From the NCBI GenBank assembly GCA_039090855.1, contig CM077010.1:44534905-44598904 (forward strand): a stretch of 64,000 nt of DNA, read 5' to 3'. The position numbers were made by a program, and so were the translations under genes. Numbering within the stretch: the stretch's first letter is position 1; each line of letters opens with the position of its first letter. The notes under the pieces were generated by a model. It saw only the letters and a list, made by a program, of their open reading frames with translations, searched no databases and was not told the origin of the DNA. The stretch comes from Macrothele yani. Lineage: Eukaryota; Arthropoda; Arachnida; Araneae; Macrothelidae. Shown one piece after another: positions 54,735-64,000 of the stretch.

Positions 54735-55645
54735 AACAGAAGTCATCGCGCTTTCCACGTTTATAAGTGAATCACGGAAAAATTCTCTTCGGCTGCCGCC
54801 GAGAATCGAACCCAGGTTCTTCCAGTCACGCTCCTGATATGCTTCCACTGCACCTTCGAAATTCTTCAGACTCACTAACGACAAAGTACCAAATCATATG
54901 GCAGGTTGCTTCTTTGGAGCCCCGCACAATGCTGGGGATTCACCAAAAGATGAACAGTTGAACCAAACCACATGGCAAGTCGCTTCTTTGGAGCGCCGCA
55001 CAATGCTGGTAATTCACCAAAGATTAACAGTTGGACCAAACCACATGGCAAGTCGCTTCTATGGAGCGCCGCACAATGCTGGGGATTCGCCAAAGATTAA
55101 CAGTTGAACCAAACCACATGGCAAGTCGCTTCTTTGGAGCTCCGCACAATGTTGGGGATTCACCAAAGATTAACAGTTAAACCAAACCACATGACAAGTC
55201 GCTTCTTTGGAGCGCCGCACAATGCTGGGGATTCACCAAAAGATCAACAGTTGCACCAAACCACATGGCAAGTCGCTTCTTTGGAGCGCCGCACAATGCT
55301 GGGGATTCACCAAAGATGAACAGCAGCAACTGTTCATCTTTGGTGAATCCCCAGCATTATGCTGGGCTCCAAAGAAGCGACTTGCCACGTGGTTAGGTTC
55401 AACTGTTAATCTTTGGTGAATCCCCAGCATTGTGCGGCGCTCCAAAGAAGCAACCTGCCATGTGGTTTAGTAGTTTGTCGTTAGTGAGTCTTGAGAATTT
55501 CGAGGCCGCTGTGGTGAAGTGGAAGCATATCTGGCGCGTAACTGGAAGACCCTGGGTTCGATTCCCGGAGGCGGCCGATGAGAATTTTTCCGTGACTCAC
55601 TTATAAACGTGGAAAGAGAGATGTCTTCTATTTGATGTTCCTGGT
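54735..55645. repeat. Palindromic SINE D complex with 73-bp tandem repeats
   Basis: A minus-strand family D head (about 54,790-54,860) and a plus-strand head (55,504-55,576) face outward. Between them lie six direct copies of a 73-bp unit (ACCAAACCACATGGCAAGTC, then GGAGCGCCGCACAATGCTGG) at about 54,888-55,325, then two inverted copies to 55,480. The turn is at about 55,320-55,335 (ACAGCAGCAACTGTTCATC). Confidence 0.9.
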
Positions 55646-55649
55646 CCAC

Positions 55650-56088
55650 GTCAACTGTGTATTTATTATTAGCAACTACACTTGTTCAAAACTAAAATTT
55701 TTGTTTACTAAAACGTTGTTTAAAATTGTGCAGAATTATCGTGCTACCAATTTTTTTTTACCAAAATTGTTTAACTTCCTTCCTTTTCATTTTATTACGA
55801 AATTTAGTGGATGTACTTATATTATATCATATATACAACTTTGTTTTGACTGGCATATTTTGTGTGTATTGGCTATGATGCTAGAGCTGTTTTGGTCTGA
55901 GCTATATTATCGGTCACAGTTTTTCATTCATGTAAAGTTTAGCATAGGTTACTAGGAGTCGAAAGGCATAGCTTGATCTCATTCTGTTGTGCCCGATACT
56001 TAGCAACAACTTCTGTTCCTGCGTTATGATACCTACAGCAGAACCCCCACCCTCTTCACACACACAACACACACTTGAATGTATATTA
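55650..56088. other. No recognised feature
   Basis: AT-rich. A short CACACA run lies at about 56,056-56,075. Confidence 0.4.
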
Positions 56089-56090
56089 TT

Positions 56091-56630
56091 ATATGGGGTT
56101 GGCCAAAAAATCATTGCGTTTTTCACACACAGATTGCGAAACGTGTCTTAAAATGTAACTAACGTCATTTAAAACCGCAAGTTCATTATGTAACGTCACA
56201 GCTGACAGTTCAAGCTTGTTTTAGGAACAGAGAGTGCACGATTTCGTTAACAAGTATTTGTTCGGCGACGAGTTTAAAATAAACAATCAAAAGGAACATT
56301 TTCGTCATGTTTTGCTGTAAAAAAAACGCTGTGCAAGCTCATAAAAAGTTACTTGATGTGTATGGTGAAGACGCCTTAAAACTACGGCAGTGGCAGAATT
56401 GGTTTGAAAAAAATTCGGTCCGGAGATTTTTATGCGAAAGGTGTACGACGCTCAGGAAGCCCAATCAAAGTTGATGACGACAAAATAAAGGCATTGATCG
56501 CATCCAATCGGCATTTAACGATTTGCTGAGAATCTGAACATATCGAAATCGAGTGTTCAAAACCATTTAAAGCAACTGAGATACGTTAGTAAGCTCAATA
56601 TGTGGGTACCACATGAGCTCGTTTGTTTTG
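56091..56630 (+). mobile_element. Mariner element, 5' part only
   Basis: The left terminal repeat contains GGTTGGCCAAAAAATCATTG, a typical mariner end. The coding similarity stops at WVPHEL near 56,620, where the LINE 5' region begins. Confidence 0.82.
56307..56625 (+). pseudogene. Mariner transposase N-terminal half, broken
   Basis: Frames read KKNAVQAHKKLLDVYGEDAL, QWQNWFEK, SGDFYAKGVRRSGSP, KVDDDKIKALI and MWVPHEL: the mariner HTH and linker in the normal order. Frameshifts lie near 56,410 and 56,520. The catalytic DD34D half is absent. Confidence 0.85.
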
Positions 56631-56833
56631 CTCCTCATTTTTGTGTCTAAAGTCACGTATATAGCGCTTTCAGTTCTCCAATTTTGTGTGTGTACGAAGT
56701 ATAAAGGTACCGTGCTTCTTTCCGTTTGACTCCTGAGCCGGTGAGTGCATTTTTTAGTTGAGTTTTTACGTTGTGTTTATTTCCGACCGAGCAGATCATT
56801 GCTTATCACTGAGGTACCATGCAAATGGCGTCT

Positions 56834-57051
56834 GCCGCCGCCCCGGTGGCGCAGTGTTTTAAGGCGCTGGCCTCTGATCATTCGTCCGTAAGGGGTCCGG
56901 GTTCGAATCCCGTTCAGGCATGGATGTTGTGTTTGTCTTACGGCACTGGCTCTCTCCCTTCCCTGGAACCAGTGACCCTAAATTAGGGACGGGCGACTGC
57001 TTATAGCCCATTGAGTTGCTCACGGTGGTCGTTAAACCTCCAATTAAAAAA
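56834..57051 (+). repeat. SINE family A inserted at the LINE ORF1 start codon
   Basis: Complete SINE with an A-rich tail. The flanking duplication AAATGGCGTCT (56,823-56,833 and 57,052-57,062) contains the ORF1 ATG, so the codon is present on both sides. Confidence 0.95.
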
Positions 57052-57053
57052 AA

Positions 57054-58816
57054 ATGGCGTCTTCCGGTGGTGGGGGACTTAGCAACGACCTCACTTCCGC
57101 GAAGCACTCCTCTTCTTCTTCCAGAGGCGTAGCTACGCTGTCCGATCCAACTGGCGGTGATGCACTCCCCTCATCTAGCGGTACGTCCGTACACTCTTCT
57201 CACGTCGATTCGCTAATTTCTCCTAATACGTCAACTTCTACTGACTTTGCTACTACTGACGTTGCTATGGACGTCATAGATTCTGATGGCATTCCTTCTA
57301 TTCCTGCACAACAGTCATCCTACACCACCTACTCTAAGGCAGTCACTACTTCTTTTCCTATCCACTCCACTCCAACAGAGTACGCCGCAGCGGCGGGCAT
57401 GGCGTCCTGTATTCGCCGAGAAGGAAACACCATCACTCTCGACATTCCTGATGATACTGCAGCTAGTGCTAACTTTAATTCTGCCTTGGATAAAGGTGTA
57501 GTGTTTGTTGCCTTACCGGCAACGCCGTTAACGGTGTACTCCACTGCCCTGAAGAACAGGTTCAACCCACAAGCCATTTCTCATATGTTCCGGCAGGTAG
57601 GGACAGTTGTGGTGTACTTCAGTAAAGCTGAATATGCTACCACCATCCTACGTACAGGTCTCACTCTCGGTGATCAGTTCTTAGAGCCTACTCCTGAAGC
57701 GCAGCGACCTATCAACGTGTCATTCTATCAAGTGCCACCGGAAGTCACGGATACAATGTTGAATGCCGTCCTCTCTACTCTTGGCCGTGTTGTAGGCACG
57801 GTGAAGACATTCTCAGCAGCTCCAAAGGATCCCGACGACAAATCTATTTGTGGCATACGTCGCGTTGCGTGGGTCCTCTTCACAACTCCTGACAGCATTC
57901 GCACGATCCCAGTGCAGTTTAAAGTAAAGTGTTCTGGTCAGGTGCGTTATGTTGATCTCCTAACTGAATTTCATTGCAGCACCTGCAAAGCATTTGGACA
58001 CTTTTACAAAGATTGTCCCAAAGGTTCCTCGTCTCTCAAGTCTGCAGTTCCAGCGGAGACTCCCAACCTGACCCAGGAGATGGGTTTCCGCTCCAGTGCG
58101 TCCGACTGCTGTTCCACCAAGCCTAGACACTGTTTTTTCGTCTGCTGTTTTCCCACCACCAGTGGATGAGACAAATTTCCGTCCTATACTTTCTCAGACT
58201 CACTTTCGTGCTCCCGATCCACCAGTGGAGTCAGCTGATGGGAGTGTTACGTCAGAGGCAGATCTCCCTATTCCGGATAATGAAACTGCATATTTCAGTG
58301 CGGATCAAACCATGAGCGATAATTCGGAGCCTGAACGCCAAGTACGACTGGAAAAGCGTCAAGCCCCGAAACCACCTTGTGCCCCCGCCAAGAAGGGGAC
58401 GAGCTCGCGTGAGCCCTACTCGATCTTCCCCCCGGACCCGTACTTCACCCGCACGAGTCGTTGATTTTGAAACGTCACCGGACCCCACCGATGGAGTGGT
58501 GCCGTTTGACGAGTTTGCTGCCCAAATGTCTAGCCTTGAATTATCGCCTACACCATTGTCATACAAGGAACTTTATTCTCTCATGTGTGTCAAACAATAT
58601 CCTGCTACAGCACATACCTTTGTCAAGCGACATGAGAATGATTTGCCACATATTCTTCAGCAACTTACCTCTTTGGATAGAGTTCTTGATGTCTATGCCA
58701 AACCGTCTGGCCACCTGAGTGCGGCTGGCAAACACATCCGGCAGCACATCCATCTACTTCAAACAACTGTCACAAAAGCTATGAGACCTACAAGTGACCT
58801 ACCACTTTCAAGGTAG
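57054..58816 (+). pseudogene. LINE ORF1 (gag-like, CCHC zinc knuckle), two frameshifts
   Basis: The start at 57,054 (MASSGGGGLS) is the SINE-duplicated ATG. Before insertion an in-frame ATG six bases upstream was also available. A Ser/Thr-rich N-terminus is followed by a region like an RNA-recognition fold and the zinc knuckle CSTCKAFGHFYKDC (near 57,980), which is C-x2-C-x4-H-x4-C. Frameshifts near 58,100-58,130 and 58,380 move the frame 0 to +1 to +2. The last segment (FETSPDPTDGVVPFDEF..) ends at TAG 58,816. In relatives ORF1 binds the LINE RNA to form the ribonucleoprotein. Confidence 0.85.
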
Positions 58817-61800
58817 TTTCGCTGAACTGTCGGGGGTTTGGCACCCCTGACGCAAACTCAATAGTGTATGAAGACTTGTCGGCAGAGAACGCTGACGTTC
58901 TTCTCGTTCAAGAAACGAAATGCTCTCCTACAACGCCATTCCATCGTTGGCGTAGTTGGCCTTTTAAGTTCTTCCATGCGTATAGACGGTTTCAATCCGG
59001 TGGTGTTGCCATTGGCATCCACAACCGTTTGCTTCACTCACTGACTACAGTCTCTGTAAATAACTTATACCTTGGTTTGTTACAATGTTGTGTATTCTGT
59101 ATTTATCATATTACCTATCACATATTTAATATTTATATTCCTGCAAATGAATCTCTCATTGACCCCCTTTTTCAATGTTTACGTTCAGCACTTACAGCGA
59201 TTCCCCCCGGTGATTTTTGTGTCTTAGGAGGAGACTTCAATTGCACTTTGTTCCCGTCGTTGGACCACAGCGGGTCCCTAAGAGAATTTAGTCCTATCTT
59301 AGTCGATCAGCTTACGCTACTCCTCTCTGACCATCATCTTGTTGACTCATTCCGTCATTTTCATCCAAACATGGTTTCATATACCTGGAGCAATTCACCT
59401 CGGCAAGGTTCGTCAGCGGCCCGGTTGGACCGAATTTACGTCTCCTCCGAGCTGCTTCCTGCATCTACTGAGGCACGGCATGTTCCAACAACCTCGTCTG
59501 ATCACAGAGCGGTGACGCTGTCTATCTGCGTTTCTGCACTGCCAATCACTTCACAACGTACCTGGTCCTTTGATGATGACTTGCTTCAGGACGAAACTTT
59601 CTGTACCACAATCCGTCCATTCTTGGATGATCGTCTTCACCTTCTCGCCACAAAACCAAGCGCACTCAAGTTGTGGCTCGACATTAAGTTTGAGCTTCGT
59701 ATGTTAATCCGACAATACTCATTAGCTGCCCGTACTGAACGTGGTATGCAAATCAGCAACCTTCGTGGGATCCTTTCCTCGATGTCTCTCACTGATCCAT
59801 CATATCCTGAAGTACAGGATGCCCTTAAAGCGCTGCTTCATCCGATGGCACAGCAAGCTCTCTGCAGGATGAAATTACTTAATCTTTCCTCAACAGCTCA
59901 CTCATATGAATTTCTCTCTCGCACGGAAATACTACGGCGTTCATCTACTACCCTTCGACATCTCCGTCTGTCTGATGGAACTATTTCATCAGACTCAGCC
60001 ACTATCTGCACACAGGTTCGTCAATTTTTTCAAGATAAATTCCGAGCGGTGGTGCAGACTCACTCTCTTTCATCATCCCCCTTCTTCGAGCTCTTCCGCA
60101 GGTCCCCTCACAACTCTGTCCTTCTCTTCTCGCGGCCTTTTCCCCCACTGAACTCAGAGAGGCTTTTGCCTCTCTAAATCCTCATGCCTCTCCTGGACCT
60201 GACGGCCTTCCTCTTTCCTTTTACCGTGCTTTTCTTCCATCTCTTCTCCCCTTCCTTCTAGCCTGTTTCTCCGCAGCTCAATCTTCTTCTGCACTGCCAC
60301 CGGAGTTTACGGTGGCCCATGTCATTCTTTTGCCGAAGAAGGGAGACCTCCTGGACCTGCAAAATTGGCGTCCTATTTCCATTCTAAATCTCGACTATAA
60401 ATTATTTACTAAACTCCTTTCCCGTCGTTTGAATCTTGTTCTTCCTTTCATCCTTTCGCCCGACCAGTCATACACTGTGCCTGGTCGGTCTATCGCTAAC
60501 AACATCTCTTTTGTTCACAGCCTTGTTTTTCTTGTTCGTAAATTTTCTGAACCACTTGCCTTGCTTAACATTGATCAAAAATCAGCCTTCATAACATTTC
60601 TCACGACTATCTTTCTGTTACTCTTCATAGCTTTGATTTCCCCTCTTCTTTGGTTTACTCTTTTACTTAGTCTCTATCGGGGCGCCCATTTTCATGTCCG
60701 GGCGGCCTCCCTTCTAACGGCTTCAATTCCTTTTCAACGTAGGAATTAGGCAGGGTTGCCCCCTCTCGGGGCAACTTTTTGCATTAGCCTTTGAACCGTT
60801 CCTGATTGCTGCTCATCGCTCACTTCGATCTTCGCTGCCGCCTACCGTAGCAAGTACGCGACATCTCGAATATACTTTTTCCGCTTATGCAGACGATGCG
60901 ACGTTTTGTATCAGGAGAGATGCTCAGTTTAAAGACCTGCTCATCACCTATCACCAATATGCTGCTTTTTCGGGAGCTACACTTAATGTCTCTAAGAGTA
61001 CTGCTCTCTGGTGTGGGTCTTGGATAGGCCGCACTCACTCCCCTTGGGGAGCGGTGTGGTCATCCTCGACCCAGAAGATTCTCGGCACCTATGCTGGTCA
61101 TCCGTTTACCGCTGGACAAGCAACATGGACAAACCTTTTCCCAAGCCTTCGGCGCCGAGCTGCGTATTGGCGTTTCGTCTTTCCATTTACATCTTATTTT
61201 CAACGTGCACATATTGTCCAGCGTTACCTGCTCTCTCTATGTACATATTCCTGGAATTCAACAGTTTTCTTGGCTTCTCGTCTTACTGACATCAATAGTC
61301 AGTTCACTTCCGTCATCTGGCAGTCCAAACATTGGTCGGCGGCCCAGACATTGTATCTTCCTGAGTCGCATGGTGGCATCCGGCTCATTGATATTCATCA
61401 ATACTATAGAGCGTACCGTATTACCACTTTTCTTCGTCTGCTTACCTCTCCCTCTCCTTCTCTTGTGATTTCTTTTGATGCACTCCTTTCTGTCCATGAT
61501 CCGTCCTTCACTTTTCTTCTTTTCCTCCGGATGGATTTTTACATCCTTCCTTCCTCTAACATTCCGTCTACTATCTCTGAAGCTCTTACGTTTTTCCGGT
61601 CCCTTTCTCTTTCCCGGGCTCCTCCTGCCACCACTCTTGATCTCCTTGTCGAACCACTCTTCTTTTCCTCACTGATCCACCCTCCTAACCAACCTTTCTT
61701 TCTCCTCCCACTCTGTGTGCGTTCTGGCATCTTAACAGTCAACGCCCTGATTACTGCTAACCTCACTTGGAAACCCATTACTTTCCTTCTTCCTACTCCT

Positions 61801-62614
61801 ACTCCTTCTCTCGAGGAGGTGTATGCCCTACTACGCACTTCCCTCCTCTCTCTATACCCTGCTTTGGTTACTGCCGACGGACTCCGTGTTGTCTCTGGAC
61901 CCAGTCTTCCTATTCCGTTCTTTCTTCCTCTTCCTTGACTCTGTCGCCCCTGTCCTTTCCTTCACCACTGTCTCCCTCTATCGTTTTCTCCGTTCACCTT
62001 CGAATCTTCCACAACCTGTCTCTGACTTCTCTCCCTCGCTTTCCATGACGGTCTGGTCAGCTTCCTCCTCTCATCTCTCCTCTCCGCTCGAGCGCAATCT
62101 TCACTGGCGTTTCCTTCACCGTCGTCTCTCTGTTCCCCATCTTCTTTTTCGTATGTCGCTGGTCTCTTCTCCACTCTGCTCTTTCTGTGGTAATGTCGGT
62201 GATGTTTACCACACCTATTGCCACTGCACCATCCTGCTACCGCTTCTCAATACTGCTTTCCGCCTGGCTGGCCTCATCGTTTCTCAAGACCTTCCATTCC
62301 AAGCATATCCATGCCTTCTTTCAACAAAGCATCCGCCAATACGTCTACCAGATACCTGCTGTTTTCTATTTGTTCTTGTCAAACATGTCATTCACATGTT
62401 TCATCAATCATAACGTTCTGCATCGCATCCACTTTCAATTCTTCAGGCCGGAAGTCGATTGCTATCGTGCTTTCGAGGCCGAACAGTTGCACGCCTTCGA
62501 CTTGAATATAACACCGCCCTATCGTCGAATTCTCTCACAACATTTCACACCACCTGGGCCGAGCACTCAGGATGGTTTACGATGGCTGGGAATACTGTCC
62601 GTCTCGCCATTTGA
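58798..62614 (+). pseudogene. LINE ORF2: APE endonuclease and reverse transcriptase, multiple frameshifts
   Basis: ORF2 overlaps the ORF1 end; its frame opens after a TGA at about 58,795. Endonuclease motifs: VVSLNCRGFG, VQETK, GGDFNCTLF, RLDRIYVS and SSDHRAV (58,815-59,520). Reverse transcriptase: SPGPDGLP (60,190), NWRPISILNLDYKL, LLNIDQKSAF, GIRQGCPLSGQLF (60,745) and YADD at 60,886-60,897. The C-terminal zinc motif CSFCGNVGDVYHTYCHC (about 62,175) is C-x2-C-x7-H-x4-C. Frameshifts lie near 60,130, 60,590, 60,675, 60,742 (an extra A), 61,930 and 62,410. Active-site residues survive, so it was probably active before these indels. Confidence 0.88.
60886..60897 (+). other. Reverse-transcriptase YADD motif
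   Basis: TAT GCA GAC GAT encodes the catalytic Tyr-Ala-Asp-Asp within FSAYADDATFC. Confidence 0.92.
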
Positions 62615-64000
62615 GTATATGTTGTGTGTGTGTTTTTTTTTTTTTTTTGTGTTTGGTTGCAGTAAGTCCAGTGTGTCTTTCGTTAGATATTTGTTTCACT
62701 GTGCCAAGAGTGCTCTGTGTTTTTATTTTTTTTTCTGAGTAGCCACACTGTGGCAACCTACGTACGCATAGTTATGGTACCATGTTAACATTGTATTGTG
62801 TTGTACATACTTGAGTTTCGCACCACAGTACGTGTTTTTTTCCCTTCCTATTGTGACCCCATTTATGATTAATGTTACTTGCCTGCTGTTTTCTGTAAAT
62901 ATCGTAATTGTTTGTACGTACTTATACATAGTTATTGTAGTTTTTATCCGTGTTATAGGCGATCACGTTATTATCGTATCACTCTGCAAATGTGCTGTAC
63001 ATTTTTCTAGTGTATTCTTTCTTGTTCTCTGTATCAGCATGATGACATTGTACCTTTTTCATAACCTAGGGTCTGCACCTCTCTTGTAGATTTCATTTGC
63101 ATAGCTTCCCTGAGTGATAATTGTGTTACATGTGCATTTTAACGATATTAACCACTCTGAGTCGTTTTCAGAACAGAGTGTAGAACTGCGTCATCCTTTT
63201 CTTTCTTTCAATATGTTGAGCACAACATGACTTTTTTAAAGGTGGTATACTGTTCCAGAGACGTTGACTCATCAAGCTTTTGATTTTGTTTCTGCCAGGT
63301 TGTACTTACTGTTCTCTAATGTTTTTTTTTTTTTTAATCACCGTACCTAGTGTGTATTGTGTCTTTACTGTTTTCTTCAGTTTCCTTTTTTTACCCTCGC
63401 CAATGTCGAGTCATATTGTGTGTACTGTTAATTAACTTTATTTGTGTGGCAACATGTTGTACAAATTTCGTTTTTTCCTACATTGCATATTATATGTGAT
63501 TTTGCTAAAGAACATATTTTTATCCTGTAGTATGTCATTATGTCTTATTAGGTGAGTCGTGTTCTGTGACGATATTATCTCCGTTAGCATCCCTGTATTT
63601 TCTGATCCAAGTTCTTGTTGTGTCACCGACTTTGCGATGTTGTATCTTGTACTTTGTGTATTGGTTTTTGTTTATTACATACATCGTTGTATTTACTTAC
63701 ATTCTCTGTTCTAGCACACTCTCCCGAAATCATTTTGTTATTTGCTCTCATATGCTAAATATGCTTCCTGTGTTTCTCTAGTTGTATTTCACGTATTATG
63801 GGGTTGCACTTGACCCCAGATTCCTGTACCATTACGATACTCATAGAATGCTTGCCTGCATTCGTGTTTTTATTATTTTAATCTGGGTAGCTTTACCCTC
63901 CTTCGTGTGTACATATCATTATAAATGCCATGTGTATTTTTATGCTTTTGATAGGCGCGAACAATAATGATGTAACAGCCTATTTTCTTAAATAAAATTT
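62615..64000 (+). other. LINE 3' untranslated region (T-rich)
   Basis: No ORF with motifs. Many T-runs, a (GT)n stretch near 62,625 and a terminal AATAAA. I assign it to the LINE because no new repeat border is visible before the window ends. Host DNA could begin anywhere here. Confidence 0.45.

Larger units (their letters stand above)
56640..64000 (+). mobile_element. Tx1/L1-type LINE retrotransposon, decayed
   Basis: 5' UTR (about 56,640-56,822), ORF1 with zinc knuckle, ORF2 with APE endonuclease, reverse transcriptase and C-terminal CCHC, then a T-rich 3' region reaching the window end, where AATAAA occurs at about 63,990. A SINE sits at the ORF1 start. Wording such as NWRPISILNLDYKL and GIRQGCPLSGQLF points to the Tx1/L1 group; clade assignment is from memory. 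Confidence 0.85.

Noticed and set aside
56859..57107. Minus-strand ORF near the LINE start
   Set aside because: Antisense of SINE family A joined to antisense of LINE ORF1.

Overview
This 64-kb window is animal nuclear DNA, not bacterial. I see no operons, ribosome-binding sites or long host ORFs. It is filled with Tc1/mariner-type transposon relics, polymerase-III-type SINEs with poly(A) tails, LINE retrotransposons, satellite arrays and a few rarer mobile elements. The mix suggests an arthropod, possibly a chelicerate, but no host gene is clear enough to settle this. I recognise no intact host protein gene or functional RNA gene. The only candidate host exon (about 42,960-43,259) is weak.

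Layout. 0-9.9 kb: truncated Tc1 element; Tc1 relic split by two SINEs; mariner-like HTH relic; Tigger/pogo-like element (4,464-6,242) inside old satellite; two more Tc1 relics. 10.1-11.5 kb: foldback element with internally repeated arms and a 9-bp target duplication. 11.5-22.2 kb: SINEs of several families, a BED-finger/hAT relic and Tc1 relics, including an element with complete ends (17,966-19,505). 22.9-24.3 kb: a second copy of the element at the left edge. 26-31.5 kb: an old Tc1 element split by a 3.2-kb element with about 300-bp inverted termini and an exact 8-bp target duplication. 32.2-37 kb: RTE-like LINE end, a nearly full Tc1 element, a mariner-like relic, and a Tc1 relic whose coding region expanded into an 18-copy, 53-bp minisatellite. 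37-44 kb: SINEs and an RTE-like LINE fragment split by a 563-bp miniature LTR retrotransposon (TRIM). 45-46.7 kb: satellite with a roughly 457-bp higher-order unit carrying a CTCF-like motif every 147-168 bp. 49.7-55.7 kb: nested SINEs, two tandem arrays, a solo LTR and a palindromic SINE/73-bp repeat complex. 56-64 kb: mariner relic, then a Tx1/L1-type LINE with a SINE inserted at its ORF1 start codon.

Most notable: the TRIM at 41,221-41,783. Its 163-bp LTRs contain a tRNA-Arg(CCG)-like sequence with polymerase III A and B boxes. It has a tRNA-Lys-type primer binding site, a polypurine tract and a 4-bp target duplication. A solo LTR at 54,490-54,652 has the same 163-bp length, the same 61-nt offset to its tRNA-like part, a covarying anticodon stem and its own 4-bp duplication. 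A decayed relative may lie at 25,985-26,500. I infer a small LTR family that carries a polymerase III module, comparable in design to the plant Cassandra TRIMs that carry 5S rRNA.

Almost every coding region is a broken transposable-element ORF. The layers of insertion give a relative history rather than a set of cooperating genes.
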